Shown: positions 37,289 through 46,350 of the stretch, piece by piece
Position numbering within the stretch: position 1 is the stretch's first letter
How the letters are laid out: each line of letters starts with the position of its first letter
Assembly: GCF_005670685.2 (NCBI RefSeq)
Contig: NZ_CP062008.1
Coordinates: 2,542,001-2,606,000 of the forward strand
From: Mycolicibacterium mucogenicum DSM 44124
Lineage (GTDB): Bacteria > Actinomycetota > Actinomycetes > Mycobacteriales > Mycobacteriaceae
Length of the DNA stretch: 64,000 nt
Direction of reading: 5' to 3'
Notes under the pieces: generated by a model
Databases searched by the model: none
The model's input: the letters and a program-made list of their open reading frames with translations, nothing else
Told to the model about the DNA's origin: nothing
Program-made: the position numbers and the translations under genes

Positions 37289-39631
37289 TTGGCTGACGAC
37301 AAGGTGACGCAGGTCCAGTCGGCGCCGCCCGAGCCGCCACAGGCGGCGTCACTGGAAGCGGCCAAGGGCACCGTCAGCGCGTCCCGCCGTGTCCGTGCCC
37401 GGCTCGCCCGCCGGATGACCGCGCAGCGCAGTCTGGTCAACCCGGTCCTCGAGCCGTTGGTCGCGGTCCACCGCGAGTACTACCCCAAGGCCGACCTCGC
37501 GATCCTGCAGCGCGCCTACGAGATCGCCGAGGAGCGGCATGCGCCGCAGCTGCGCAAGTCCGGTGATCCGTACATCACCCATCCACTGGCCGTCGCCAAC
37601 ATCCTCGCCGAGCTCGGCATGGACACCACGACGCTCGTCGCGGCGCTGCTGCACGACACTGTCGAGGACACCGGCTACACGCTCGAGGCGCTCACCGCCG
37701 AGTTCGGCACCGAAGTCGGCCACCTGGTCGACGGCGTCACCAAGCTGGACAAGGTGGTGCTGGGCTCGGCGGCCGAGGCCGAGACCATCCGCAAGATGAT
37801 CATCGCCATGGCGCGCGATCCCCGCGTGCTGGTGATCAAGGTCGCCGACCGGCTGCACAACATGCGCACCATGCGGTTCCTGCCGCCGGAGAAGCAGGCC
37901 CGCAAGGCCCGCGAGACGCTCGAAGTGATTGCGCCGCTTGCCCATCGGCTCGGTATGGCCACCGTCAAATGGGAGCTCGAGGACCTGTCCTTCGCGATCC
38001 TGCACCCCAAGCGGTACGAGGAGATCGTGCGCCTGGTCGCCGACAGGGCGCCGTCGCGTGACACCTATCTGGCCAAAGTGCGCGCCGAGATCGCCAATTC
38101 GCTGCTCGCTATGAAGATCAACGCGACGGTCGAAGGCCGGCCCAAGCACTACTGGTCCATCTACCAGAAGATGATCGTCAAAGGCCGCGACTTCGACGAC
38201 ATCCACGACCTGGTCGGTGTCCGCATCCTCTGTGACGAAATCCGGGACTGTTACGCCGCCGTCGGTGTCGTGCACTCGTTGTGGCAGCCGATGGCCGGGC
38301 GGTTCAAGGACTACATCGCGCAGCCGCGGTTCGGCGTCTACCAGTCGCTGCACACGACGGTCGTCGGCCCGGAGGGCAAGCCGCTGGAGGTGCAGATCCG
38401 CACCATCGACATGCACCGCACCGCCGAGTACGGCATAGCCGCGCACTGGCGGTACAAGGAAGCCAAGGGCCGCAACGGCTTACCGGCGGGCGGACACGCC
38501 ACCGAGATCGACGACATGGCGTGGATGCGCCAGCTGCTCGACTGGCAGCGTGAGGCCGCGGACCCGGGCGAGTTCCTCGAGTCGCTGCGTTACGACCTTG
38601 CCGTGCAGGAGATCTTCGTGTTCACGCCCAAGGGCGACGTGATCACGCTGCCGGCCGGCTCCACGCCCGTCGACTTCGCGTATGCGGTCCACACCGAGGT
38701 CGGGCACCGCTGCATCGGCGCCCGTGTCAACGGTCGCCTGGTGGCGCTCGAGCGCAAGCTCGAAAACGGTGAAGTGGTCGAGGTTTTCACCTCCAAGGCG
38801 CAGAATGCCGGTCCATCGCGGGACTGGCAGACGTTCGTGGTGTCGCCGCGGGCCAAGGCCAAGATTCGGCAGTGGTTCGCCAAGGAGCGGCGTGAAGAGG
38901 CGCTGGAAACCGGCAAGGACGCCATCGCCCGCGAGGTGCGCCGCGGCGGAATGCCGCTGCAGCGATTGATGAACGCCGAATTGATGGCCGCACTCGCGCG
39001 CGAACTGCGCTACGCGGACGTCTCGGCGCTGTACACCGCTGTCGGTGAGGGACATGTCTCGGCCCGGCACGTCGTGCAGCGACTGGTGGCCACGCTCGGT
39101 GGTGACGACGACGCTGCCGACGAAATCGCCGAACGGTCGACGCCGGCCACCATGCCGGTGCGCCGCCGCACGAATGACGATGTGGGCGTGGCGGTTCCGG
39201 GTGCGCCTGGGGTGCTGTGCAAACTTGCCAAGTGCTGCACGCCGGTGCCGGGCGACAACATCATGGGTTTCGTGACCCGTGGCGGTGGCGTCAGCGTGCA
39301 CCGGACCGACTGCACCAACGCCGCGTCGCTGCAGCAGCAGGCCGAGCGCATCATCGACGTGAAGTGGGCGCCGTCGCCGTCGTCGGTGTTCCTGGTGGCC
39401 ATTCAGGTCGAGGCATTGGACCGGCACCGCCTGCTGTCCGACGTCACCCGGGTGCTGGCCGACGAGAAGGTCAACATCCTGTCGGCTTCGGTGACCACGT
39501 CCAACGATCGAGTTGCGATCAGCCGCTTCACTTTTGAAATGGGCGACCCGAAGCACCTCGGACACGTGCTGAACGTGGTGCGCAACGTCGAAGGCGTGTA
39601 CGACGTCTACCGGGTGACTTCGGCCGCTTAG
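37289..39631 (+). CDS. relA: Bifunctional (p)ppGpp synthetase/hydrolase
   Basis: A 780-residue Rel protein. The HD hydrolase domain (about 70-230) has H-D-T-V-E-D-T; the synthetase domain (about 260-390) has the basic [18 protein letters not shown] loop. TGS (about 440-500), a zinc-finger region (L-A-K-C-C-T-P) and a C-terminal ACT domain follow. It makes and degrades the stringent-response alarmone. The TTG start at 37289 is set by AGGAGG at 37274-37279. After relA the order departs from that of M. tuberculosis. Confidence 0.96.
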   Translation: MADDKVTQVQSAPPEPPQAASLEAAKGTVSASRRVRARLARRMTAQRSLVNPVLEPLVAVHREYYPKADLAILQRAYEIAEERHAPQLRKSGDPYITHPLAVANILAELGMDTTTLVAALLHDTVEDTGYTLEALTAEFGTEVGHLVDGVTKLDKVVLGSAAEAETIRKMIIAMARDPRVLVIKVADRLHNMRTMRFLPPEKQARKARETLEVIAPLAHRLGMATVKWELEDLSFAILHPKRYEEIVRLVADRAPSRDTYLAKVRAEIANSLLAMKINATVEGRPKHYWSIYQKMIVKGRDFDDIHDLVGVRILCDEIRDCYAAVGVVHSLWQPMAGRFKDYIAQPRFGVYQSLHTTVVGPEGKPLEVQIRTIDMHRTAEYGIAAHWRYKEAKGRNGLPAGGHATEIDDMAWMRQLLDWQREAADPGEFLESLRYDLAVQEIFVFTPKGDVITLPAGSTPVDFAYAVHTEVGHRCIGARVNGRLVALERKLENGEVVEVFTSKAQNAGPSRDWQTFVVSPRAKAKIRQWFAKERREEALETGKDAIAREVRRGGMPLQRLMNAELMAALARELRYADVSALYTAVGEGHVSARHVVQRLVATLGGDDDAADEIAERSTPATMPVRRRTNDDVGVAVPGAPGVLCKLAKCCTPVPGDNIMGFVTRGGGVSVHRTDCTNAASLQQQAERIIDVKWAPSPSSVFLVAIQVEALDRHRLLSDVTRVLADEKVNILSASVTTSNDRVAISRFTFEMGDPKHLGHVLNVVRNVEGVYDVYRVTSAA

Positions 39632-39730
39632 GCGCTGTTTTTCCGCTGTCGCTCGTGATTTGAGCAAACCCGTACTCAGCGCTGCGCAAGATTGGTGCAG
39701 GACTGGGGTTGGTGGTGCGGGTAATCTCAG

Positions 39731-40507
39731 ATGCGGGACTGTCCAGATGTGGGGGTGGACGCGTTGAGCGGTGAGTTGAAGGTCGACCTGGAGACCATGT
39801 CGTGGTCGGCGGGCACGGTGAATCCTGCCGAGAGTGCGAATATCCCCGCGGGCGCTGACCCGGTCAGCTTGATGCTTTCGTCATATATCCCAGGGCTAGT
39901 CGACGGCGCGAATGCAAAGGTTGCGGCCGCACAGGCGGAAGATCACGCTTTCGCAGGCAAGGTCTCGTCGGCGAAGGCTGCGTACCAGAGTGGGGACGAA
40001 GCGGGCGGTCAAGCGATCCAGAAGGCCAGCGAGAGCCTCAATCCCGCATCCGCCGCCGGCAAGGCTGGCGGCGGCGCTGACGGTGGAATGGGCCAGTTCG
40101 GCCAGATGATGGGCATGGCGATGCAGGCCTTCCAGGCCCCCGCCCAGGCCATGCAGGCGCTCGGATCGGTTCCGCAGACCGCGATGCAGGCGGCCCAGCA
40201 GATCGGGCAGCAGGTCCAGCAGCTCGCCGGACAGGCCGGTAAAGACGGGGCCAAGCCGGGAGATGCAGGTGCCGGGGGAGTCGGTGGTGCCGCTGGTCAA
40301 CAGCTCAAGCCGGAGGATCGCAAGCCGGGCGACGAGAAGGCCCGTGAGGAGAAGCGGGACGAGAAGCCCGAGGAAAAGAAGGACCCCGAGGCCGACAAGA
40401 AGCACGCGGCTGCCGGGCCCAGCAGCGGCCCGTCCGCGCCAGTGCCACCTTCCACGCCTGCGCCGCGGTCGGGGCGCCACGCCGCAAATCCTGCGGTCGA
40501 TGTGTAA
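39731..40507 (+). CDS. EspJ-like ESX secretion-associated protein
   Basis: A 258-residue Ala/Gln-rich protein. The N-terminal 100 residues are helical and contain Y-Q-S-G-D (85-89), a match to the Y-x3-D/E export motif of type VII substrates. The middle is Met/Gln/Ala rich (Q-M-M-G-M-A-M-Q-A-F). The C-terminus is a charged Lys/Glu/Pro tail and then a Pro/Ser tail. The architecture resembles EspJ of the ESX-1 locus. It opens a cassette of four frames on the same strand. Starts at GTG 39749, GTG 39755 or TTG 39764 are possible instead of ATG 39731. Assignment by architecture; moderate certainty. Confidence 0.65.
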   Translation: MRDCPDVGVDALSGELKVDLETMSWSAGTVNPAESANIPAGADPVSLMLSSYIPGLVDGANAKVAAAQAEDHAFAGKVSSAKAAYQSGDEAGGQAIQKASESLNPASAAGKAGGGADGGMGQFGQMMGMAMQAFQAPAQAMQALGSVPQTAMQAAQQIGQQVQQLAGQAGKDGAKPGDAGAGGVGGAAGQQLKPEDRKPGDEKAREEKRDEKPEEKKDPEADKKHAAAGPSSGPSAPVPPSTPAPRSGRHAANPAVDV

Positions 40508-40557
40508 TTTTCGGTCTTGACTGTTTTGCGTTGTGAGTTTCTGAGGGAGGGCGATCT

Positions 40558-41679
40558 GTGACGCAACCGCCGACGTGGGGTGCGCCCCCGCCGCAGCAGC
40601 CGGGTGGCTGGCCGGGTCAGCCTGGACCGGGTGGGCTGTGGGGCCCGCAGCAGCCGTGGCCGGCTCCGGTTCCGCCGAAGAAGGGCGGCGCCGCCAAGTG
40701 GGCTATCGGGGCGGTGTCGTTGGTTGCGGTGATCGCGATAACGGCGGTAGTCGCAGTGTCGTGCACGAAGAACAGTGGTGGCAGCAATGGTGGCGGTGCT
40801 AGTACGACCTCAGATGCGCCGTCCGACGTTGCGAGCGCGAACGACAAAGGGCCGGTTGGGATCATCACGGAGGATCCATCGTGTGCGCCGTGGACTCCGA
40901 TCACTAACACGCTCGCTGATATCGAAGGCAAGGGTTGGCTGACGCGGGATCCGTCCATTCCGGCCTCATCGTGGACGCCTGAGGTTCGTGCCCAGTACGA
41001 GACCGTCGGCAAGGCGATGCGAAAGACTGCCGATCAGATAGTGCCTCTGGCCAAGATGACACCCCATCGGGTGATGCGTGAACTTTATGAGCAGTCCATT
41101 GCATATTTCCGGGCGTACGCGGACAGTCTTCCTGCTTACACATCAGCCGACGATGGCTTGGCGCGGACAGCGTCCACGGCCGGTAACGTCATTACGAATA
41201 TCTGCGCCGCTATTTCCTTCGGTTCTGCGGCGGCTCGTGCATCGTTGGTCAGTGTTCCTGCATCGCCGACATCGATCGCGCCGATAGGCGATATCTCCAA
41301 TCCGCGACGGATGTTCGACACACCTGACACCGTGTGCGCTGATCTGAGCCCCACGTTGGACCAGCTGCTGACTAACCCGAGTTTTATGGAATGGATAAAG
41401 AATGATCCGAGCATTGCGGTAGGTAACTGGCCGCCGGAGCGGCAATCCCTAACCGACATAGTTACTCCCGTGATGACCTCGACCGCTGATGCATTGGAGA
41501 ATCTGGCGCAAAGAAGTTCGAATGCAGTCGTTCGGGATTTCATGCTTTTGGGTGTGCAGTATCGGCGTACGTTTATTCAGTCGTTGCCGACCTATCAGCC
41601 GAACGACCAATATGTGTATTTAGCCGGTCAGTACGCACCCGGCATCCTGGCGGGAGCCTGCAAATCCTCCGCACGATGA
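40558..41679 (+). CDS. Pro-rich membrane-anchored extracytoplasmic protein in ESX cassette
   Basis: A 373-residue protein. A Pro/Gly/Gln-rich cytoplasmic N-terminus (1-42), one transmembrane helix (about 47-69) ending with a Cys, a Gly/Ser linker, and a large extracytoplasmic domain with Cys residues in P-S-C-A-P-W, I-C-A-A, V-C-A-D and G-A-C-K. I know no named family, but proteins with this layout occur beside ESX substrate genes in mycobacteria. Codon third positions are visibly less GC-rich than in the flanking housekeeping genes. GTG 40558 has GGGAGG upstream. It follows the EspJ-like gene by 50 bases. Confidence 0.75.
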   Translation: MTQPPTWGAPPPQQPGGWPGQPGPGGLWGPQQPWPAPVPPKKGGAAKWAIGAVSLVAVIAITAVVAVSCTKNSGGSNGGGASTTSDAPSDVASANDKGPVGIITEDPSCAPWTPITNTLADIEGKGWLTRDPSIPASSWTPEVRAQYETVGKAMRKTADQIVPLAKMTPHRVMRELYEQSIAYFRAYADSLPAYTSADDGLARTASTAGNVITNICAAISFGSAAARASLVSVPASPTSIAPIGDISNPRRMFDTPDTVCADLSPTLDQLLTNPSFMEWIKNDPSIAVGNWPPERQSLTDIVTPVMTSTADALENLAQRSSNAVVRDFMLLGVQYRRTFIQSLPTYQPNDQYVYLAGQYAPGILAGACKSSAR

Positions 41680-41693
41680 GGAGTAGTGGTCGC

Positions 41694-41792
41694 ATGGCGG
41701 ACATCGATCTAGTGCAGATTGTCGTAAACGGAATTGATGTCGTCACCCAGAATGATTCTGCGGCTGACGATCGATGCGATCAAAGGCGATAA
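41694..41792 (+). CDS. Candidate 32-residue small protein in ESX cassette
   Basis: A short frame from ATG 41694 to TAA 41792, with GAGGAG about 10 bases upstream. It begins M-A-D-I-D-L-V-Q-I-V-V-N-G and ends charged (R-C-D-Q-R-R). It fills the 116-base gap between the membrane protein and the EspK-like gene, whose ATG follows its stop by 3 bases. It may be a real small protein, a leader that couples translation, or the remnant of a longer gene cut short. Sequence alone cannot decide. Confidence 0.4.
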   Translation: MADIDLVQIVVNGIDVVTQNDSAADDRCDQRR

Positions 41793-41795
41793 GCA

Positions 41796-44195
41796 ATGGC
41801 GATTCCGCCCTTCCACCCCGGTGAGTTCGGTCCGTTGACGGTCGAGGGTCCTGCGTTTCCAGACGTCGATGAAACTGTGCTTAATCACATAGCTGAGCAA
41901 CTCATGGCGCTCGGGGATCGCGTCGACGGCGAGGTGATTCCACATCACGCGCACCAGCGGATGGAGTTAGCTGACTGGCAGGGGGAGGCTGGCCGGCTTG
42001 CGTTGGCTGCGGCTAGCGGTGTTCTTGGTTCTTACAGCGACGCGTGTGCTGCTGTATACGCGGCGGCACGAAAGGTGTATCGCGCTGAGTCTGCGGTGGT
42101 TCAGACGAAGCATGCGGTAAACAAGAACGCCGAGATTATCGAGCACCTCTGCCGGACGTTCAAGGAGGTGTGCTTCCGGATGCTGGCGGCGGGGTATTCG
42201 GCCTATCTATCGAAGGATTTTGAAAAAGGGGACGCCTTTTTCAAGGCGGCTAGGGATTTTGCGGCGCTGATTCAGAGCACGATCGCTAATGGCCGCAAGG
42301 AAAACACTGCCGCGGTGGCGGCTTGCGCGACAGGGCTCGCGCAAGAGTTGGGCATTCCGCCGAGTACGCCTGGTGCGAACGGACTAATGCCGCCTCCGCC
42401 TCCGAAACCCCAGGCCCCTGGAATCTCTGGCGAGCCGCCAGCATCGGGGTTGCCGGGCGGCTCGCCCGGGTCTGGTGGCATGGGTGGCGGCGGCTCCGTT
42501 GATAGTGCGGGGCAAAACACTGCGCCGGCACCAGGCGCTAAGCCTGTTGTGGATAAGAATCCGGCGCCTGCTGCCGGTGGTGGATCGATCGATAGTGCGG
42601 GGCAAAACACTGCGCCGGCACCAGGCGCTAAGCCTGTTGTGGATAAGAATCCGGCGCCTGGCGCCGGCGGTGGGTCGATCGATAGTGCCGCCCAGAATCA
42701 TGCACCGCAGCCCGGTAAACCCGTCGTCACTGAGTCGGGAAATGGCCAGGTAGTTGCGCCTCCGCCCGGCGGTGGCATCAACGCGGCAATGGGGTCACCG
42801 GGATCGCGTCCGACGCCCCCGGCGACAACGTCGACCGGTTCACCCTCGACGTCGTCTGCCTCCAGTGCAGCCGCAGGCAGCCCGTCAGGAACTCCAGGCG
42901 GCCCGGGGTCGGGGCAGCAAGGAGCCGGCCAGCAAGGCACAGGACAACAAGCCAGCCAACAGGGTCAGGGCCAAGGCCCGCAGACGCCCAAGAACCCGTT
43001 CGGCCAACTGCCAACGCAGCCGTTGGGCGCCGCGGCAACTGCTGCCTCGCTGGCGACGCCCGAACCCGCCACCCAGACGGGCGCAGCGTCGGGCACCCCG
43101 GCCGCTGCCAGTGGGGCGGCGACAGGCACCGGTGGTGCGGGTGCCGCACCAGTGACCCAGACAGCGGGCGCGGCAAGTGCCGCAGCCCCGACCGGCACAC
43201 CGGCCGGTGCCGCGCCGGCCGCTCCGCTGGGCCCGGCGCCGACGCCGTCACCGGCCGCGCCGGTCGCTCAGCCCGGCGCAGGTGCGGGCGGCCCGGGTGG
43301 TCCGGGTGTCGCGCCGATGTCGACCAACCAGCAGCAGAACGCCGCTGCCGCGGCGCCGATCCCGGTCACGGCGGCGCGCGCGGAGCGCGACGCGATGGCT
43401 GCCGCGGCGCGGGCCGGTCTGGTGCGCAAGTCCGCGGGTGACGCGGACGTGCAGTTCGCCGAGCGAATCGCGGCGGCGTTGCACGCGCCACCGTCGGTCC
43501 CGCCAATGGCCTGGAACTTCGTGTGGGCGGTCGGCGTGACGACCGACGGCGAGATCATCGCCGCGAATTCCTATGGGGTGTCGTTCATTCCGGACGGCAT
43601 GTGCCTACCGTCGCAGGTGATCTTCGTCAGCGCCGACGAGCGCATCCCGGCCGGCCAGCGCGGCCGGTGGGTGCGCGAGCCGTTCGTCGCCCTGCAGGCG
43701 TGGTGCACCTTCCATGAGAAGACGCTCAAGGTGGTCATCGGCACCCAGCAGGAAGTGCAGCCGTTCGCCGGCAGCCTGCAGACGAAAGTCATTCCGCCCG
43801 AGGATATTCCGACGGACGGCCTGATGAAGGGTCGCACCCGCTTGGAGGTCATCGCACCCGAGGCCGCCGCGAAGCTCGCGGAGTGGCCGGATGCGCAGCT
43901 GCATGAAGCGTTGCCGCCGCAGCCCGTTCAACTGGTCCCGCCGGACCCCGCGGCCATCGGCAAGGCGTGGATGGAATCGATCCGTCCGCTGATGCAGACG
44001 ACGGGCGAGACGTACCGGACGGCGCACCTGGAGAAGCTTGCCGCCTACGGCCGGCTGCAGGAGTCGGCGGCGCTGTACCGGGCCTACACCGCGCCGTACG
44101 CGGCCGACCTGCGGGCCGCGATCACAGATTGGGTGTGGTGGCAACAGTTCTCGACGATCCAGGGCGACGCCCAGCTCGTGGAGCTGGGCGCCTAA
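41796..44195 (+). CDS. EspK-like ESX secretion-associated protein
   Basis: A 799-residue protein in three parts. The N-terminal helical domain (1-175) carries a W-Q-G turn (61-63) like that of WXG/PPE proteins. A long Gly/Pro/Ala/Gln-rich linker (about 180-560) includes a 30-residue tandem repeat. The C-terminal globular domain (about 575-799) resembles EspK of ESX-1: A-A-N-S-Y-G-V-S-F-I-P, V-S-A-D-E-R-I-P, L-Q-A-W, G-R-T-R-L-E-V-I-A-P. In M. tuberculosis EspK acts as a chaperone-like partner of EspB. No ESX core genes (EccA-E, EsxA/B) are nearby. Start ATG 41796. Confidence 0.75.
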   Translation: MAIPPFHPGEFGPLTVEGPAFPDVDETVLNHIAEQLMALGDRVDGEVIPHHAHQRMELADWQGEAGRLALAAASGVLGSYSDACAAVYAAARKVYRAESAVVQTKHAVNKNAEIIEHLCRTFKEVCFRMLAAGYSAYLSKDFEKGDAFFKAARDFAALIQSTIANGRKENTAAVAACATGLAQELGIPPSTPGANGLMPPPPPKPQAPGISGEPPASGLPGGSPGSGGMGGGGSVDSAGQNTAPAPGAKPVVDKNPAPAAGGGSIDSAGQNTAPAPGAKPVVDKNPAPGAGGGSIDSAAQNHAPQPGKPVVTESGNGQVVAPPPGGGINAAMGSPGSRPTPPATTSTGSPSTSSASSAAAGSPSGTPGGPGSGQQGAGQQGTGQQASQQGQGQGPQTPKNPFGQLPTQPLGAAATAASLATPEPATQTGAASGTPAAASGAATGTGGAGAAPVTQTAGAASAAAPTGTPAGAAPAAPLGPAPTPSPAAPVAQPGAGAGGPGGPGVAPMSTNQQQNAAAAAPIPVTAARAERDAMAAAARAGLVRKSAGDADVQFAERIAAALHAPPSVPPMAWNFVWAVGVTTDGEIIAANSYGVSFIPDGMCLPSQVIFVSADERIPAGQRGRWVREPFVALQAWCTFHEKTLKVVIGTQQEVQPFAGSLQTKVIPPEDIPTDGLMKGRTRLEVIAPEAAAKLAEWPDAQLHEALPPQPVQLVPPDPAAIGKAWMESIRPLMQTTGETYRTAHLEKLAAYGRLQESAALYRAYTAPYAADLRAAITDWVWWQQFSTIQGDAQLVELGA
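42501..42734 (+). repeat. 90-bp tandem repeat in the EspK-like gene
   Basis: Unit 1 (42501-42590) and unit 2 (42591-42680) are identical over their first 70 bases and differ only at a few positions afterwards. A degenerate, shortened third unit follows (42681-42734). The period is 30 codons, encoding D-S-A-G-Q-N-T-A-P-A-P-G-A-K-P-V-V-D-K-N and a Gly-rich end. The near identity indicates recent duplication within the linker, so length may vary between strains. Confidence 0.9.
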
Positions 44196-44201
44196 CCCGG
44201 C

Positions 44202-45029
44202 CTACACGCCCTTGGGCAGCATCGCGAGCTGGCGGCTCTGGACGACCACCTCACCGGTGGAGTCGAGGATGACGTGGTCCTCCTCGAACCACGTCTGGCC
44301 GACCACGGTCGAACTGGCCAGCACCCGCAGCCAGCCCGGCGCCGGCCGCCGTCGCACATAGGTGGTGAGCTGCACGGTGGGAGTCCAGCCGAAGTGCCCC
44401 TGATTCATGGTGACCGGGGGAGTGATGTCGCCTGCCATCAGCGCGAACAGCAGCGCGGTGTCGGGGTTGGCCTCGTCATCGGCGAAGGGCCGCAACCACA
44501 TTCGATTGACGGGGTCGCCCTCCTCACCGGAGAGGAATGGTGTCGCTGCATCGAGCAGGAACTCGCACCCCTGCGCCACGTGGACAATCGAACCAACCGG
44601 ATGGCTACCGCTCACCGGCACGGCATCCGCAGGTGGCTCCACCGGCAGGTACGACACCTCGAGAGATTCCTGATGGCGCGGCGGCTTGGCGTCCAGCGGC
44701 CCGAGGGTGACTGCACAGCTGACTGCCGCCCGGCCGTTCTGCGACAGCTGGACATCAACAAGGGCGACCTGTCGCCCGTGCTTGCGGACCGTCGTCGTCA
44801 GCTGCACCCCCCCAGGGTCGGGCGCATTCAGGTAGTTGGCGGTCACGGCGACGGGCGCCAGGTCGGATTCTGCACCGATGGCCTGCTGCGCGGCGGCGGC
44901 ACACACCGCCATCATGCAGCCCCCGTGCACCTTCGGGCCGATCGTCCACACCGGGTCGATGGTGGCGGTGAAGGTGCCGTCGCCGACCGCAGTGACGGTG
45001 ACGAGGTCCGTGAAGGGGTGCGCTGTCAT
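44202..45029 (-). CDS. TesB-like acyl-CoA thioesterase (paralog 1)
   Basis: A 275-residue double-hotdog protein of the acyl-CoA thioesterase family: F-T-D-L at the start, I-G-P-K-V-H-G-G-C-M-M (first hotdog loop and helix), Y-L-N-A-P-D-P-G, and P-T-V-Q-L-T-T-Y-V-R-R-R-P in the second repeat. It probably cleaves or carries acyl-CoA-type substrates. It aligns without gaps by eye with the product of 46780-47607, which has the same length. ATG 45027-45029 has GGAG upstream. It lies 50 bases downstream of the HxlR gene on the same strand and converges with the EspK-like gene. Confidence 0.85.
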   Translation of the reverse strand: MTAHPFTDLVTVTAVGDGTFTATIDPVWTIGPKVHGGCMMAVCAAAAQQAIGAESDLAPVAVTANYLNAPDPGGVQLTTTVRKHGRQVALVDVQLSQNGRAAVSCAVTLGPLDAKPPRHQESLEVSYLPVEPPADAVPVSGSHPVGSIVHVAQGCEFLLDAATPFLSGEEGDPVNRMWLRPFADDEANPDTALLFALMAGDITPPVTMNQGHFGWTPTVQLTTYVRRRPAPGWLRVLASSTVVGQTWFEEDHVILDSTGEVVVQSRQLAMLPKGV

Positions 45030-45079
45030 TTCATCTCCAACGGTGGCGCGATGGTTGCTGATTCCGGAACGGGCAAAGC

Positions 45080-45553
45080 TCACGACCGATTCAGCCGGAT
45101 CTCGATGTCACCTGCGGAAACGGTGGCAGCATTTGGATCATCGGTCACGATCACGCCAACCCGGTTGCCCGACTCCCGGTCGACGAAGCACAGCGGACCG
45201 CGGCCGTCTTTCTGCAGATGCTTGTCGCCCCACTGGCTCATCGCCAGGTATACCGGCAGCAGGTCTTCGCCGGCCTCGGTCAGCCGGTATTCGTCCCGGG
45301 CCCGTTTGCCGGGCTCCTGATAGGGCACCCGCACCATCAGCTCTGCGGCCTCGAGTTGTTTGAGTGCGCGTGACACCGCGGGCGCCGACGTTCCGATCCG
45401 CTCGACGAAGTCTTCGAATCGCGTTGTGCCGAAGAGGCTTTCGCGGACAGCAAGAAAAACCGTCTTGGTGCTGAGCAAGTCCAGCAGCTTGGCCACCGAG
45501 CAGCCGTCCTTGATCGACCACTGGCGGTCGCGCAGTCTTTCCTCGAACTCCAT
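45080..45553 (-). CDS. HxlR-family winged-helix regulator
   Basis: A 157-residue protein with the HxlR layout: conserved Cys near the N-terminus (D-G-C-S-V), F-E-D-F-V-E-R-I-G-T-S-A-P-A-V-S-R-A-L-K-Q-L-E recognition region, the wing with E-Y-R-L-T-E-A-G, and a C-terminal extension of about 50 residues. ATG at 45551-45553 has AGAGGG upstream. The start faces the SDR gene across a 90-base gap that contains two identical-pattern inverted repeats, its likely operators. Confidence 0.85.
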   Translation of the reverse strand: MEFEERLRDRQWSIKDGCSVAKLLDLLSTKTVFLAVRESLFGTTRFEDFVERIGTSAPAVSRALKQLEAAELMVRVPYQEPGKRARDEYRLTEAGEDLLPVYLAMSQWGDKHLQKDGRGPLCFVDRESGNRVGVIVTDDPNAATVSAGDIEIRLNRS

Positions 45554-45570
45554 CACACCCTCTTTTTGGA

Positions 45571-45584
45571 TAACGCTTGCGTTA
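45571..45584. promoter_or_regulatory. Inverted repeat TAACG-N4-CGTTA (operator 1)
   Basis: TAACG-CTTG-CGTTA (arms extend to TAACGC/GCGTTA) lies 18 bases before the HxlR start. The same pattern recurs at 45611-45624 with centres 40 bases apart, about four helical turns, so dimers could bind the same DNA face. Confidence 0.7.
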
Positions 45585-45610
45585 CTCAGATATCCGTGCT
45601 TCCATCTTAG

Positions 45611-45624
45611 TAACGTCATCGTTA
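45611..45624. promoter_or_regulatory. Inverted repeat TAACG-N4-CGTTA (operator 2)
   Basis: TAACG-TCAT-CGTTA lies 19 bases before the SDR start. With operator 1 it gives a symmetric arrangement, one site next to each divergent start codon, as expected for autoregulation plus control of the SDR-tautomerase pair. Confidence 0.7.
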
Positions 45625-45643
45625 TTCAGCAAGGGAGCTTCAG

Positions 45644-46345
45644 ATGGTCGCAGTGGCAGGCAAGGTGGTCGTGGTGACCGGCGGACGGCGGGGTCTGGGC
45701 GCCGCACTCGTCGACGAGCTTCTGGCCAGGGGAGCACGCAAGGTCTATTCGACGGGCCGGTCGTCGTTCACCGACGAACGCCCCGAGGTGGTTCCGGTTG
45801 AACTCGAAGTCCGCTCGGAGGCATCGGTTTCCGCGTTCGCCGCGCTCGCACCGGACGCCGAGATCATCTTCAACAACGCGGGCATCCTGCTACCCGGCTC
45901 GCTGCTGACCGGCGGCTTCGACGATATCGCGGCGACCTTCGACATCAACGTCTTCGGGCCACTGCGGGTGGCTCGAGCCTTCGCCCCGATTCTGGCCGCC
46001 AATGGCGGCGGCGCCGTGGTCAACATGCACTCGGTGCTGTCCTGGGTGGCCGGAAGCGCGGCGTATGGCGCCTCGAAGGCCGCGATCTGGTCGGTCACCA
46101 ACTCGCTGCGTGGCGAGCTGGCCGGGCAGGGCACGCAGGTGGTCGGTGTGCATGCCGGGCTGATCGAGACCGACATGGTCGCGGACATTCCCGGCCCGAA
46201 GACGACGGCGGTGGACATCGCGACGCGCATCATCGACGGACTGGAAGAGGGTGCGGTCGAGGTCCTTGCCGATGAGGTTTCGGTGGGCGTGAAGTCTGCA
46301 TTGTCCGGTCCCGTGGAGAACCTGACCTTCGCGTTGGCGGTCTGA
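45644..46345 (+). CDS. Short-chain dehydrogenase/reductase (SDR)
   Basis: A 233-residue classical SDR. The cofactor loop is T-G-G-R-R-G-L-G (with R following at T-G-R-S, which favours NADP), then N-N-A-G, the catalytic Ser in N-M-H-S-V-L-S and Y-G-A-S-K. The substrate is a carbonyl or alcohol of unknown type. ATG 45644 has AGGGAG upstream. It is divergent from hxlR and is followed 5 bases later by the tautomerase gene, so the two form an operon. Confidence 0.9.
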   Translation: MVAVAGKVVVVTGGRRGLGAALVDELLARGARKVYSTGRSSFTDERPEVVPVELEVRSEASVSAFAALAPDAEIIFNNAGILLPGSLLTGGFDDIAATFDINVFGPLRVARAFAPILAANGGGAVVNMHSVLSWVAGSAAYGASKAAIWSVTNSLRGELAGQGTQVVGVHAGLIETDMVADIPGPKTTAVDIATRIIDGLEEGAVEVLADEVSVGVKSALSGPVENLTFALAV

Positions 46346-46350
46346 CAAGC

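Noticed and set aside
42501..42734. CRISPR array
   Set aside because: Repeats are contiguous without spacers, in frame, and encode a protein linker; no cas genes are nearby.
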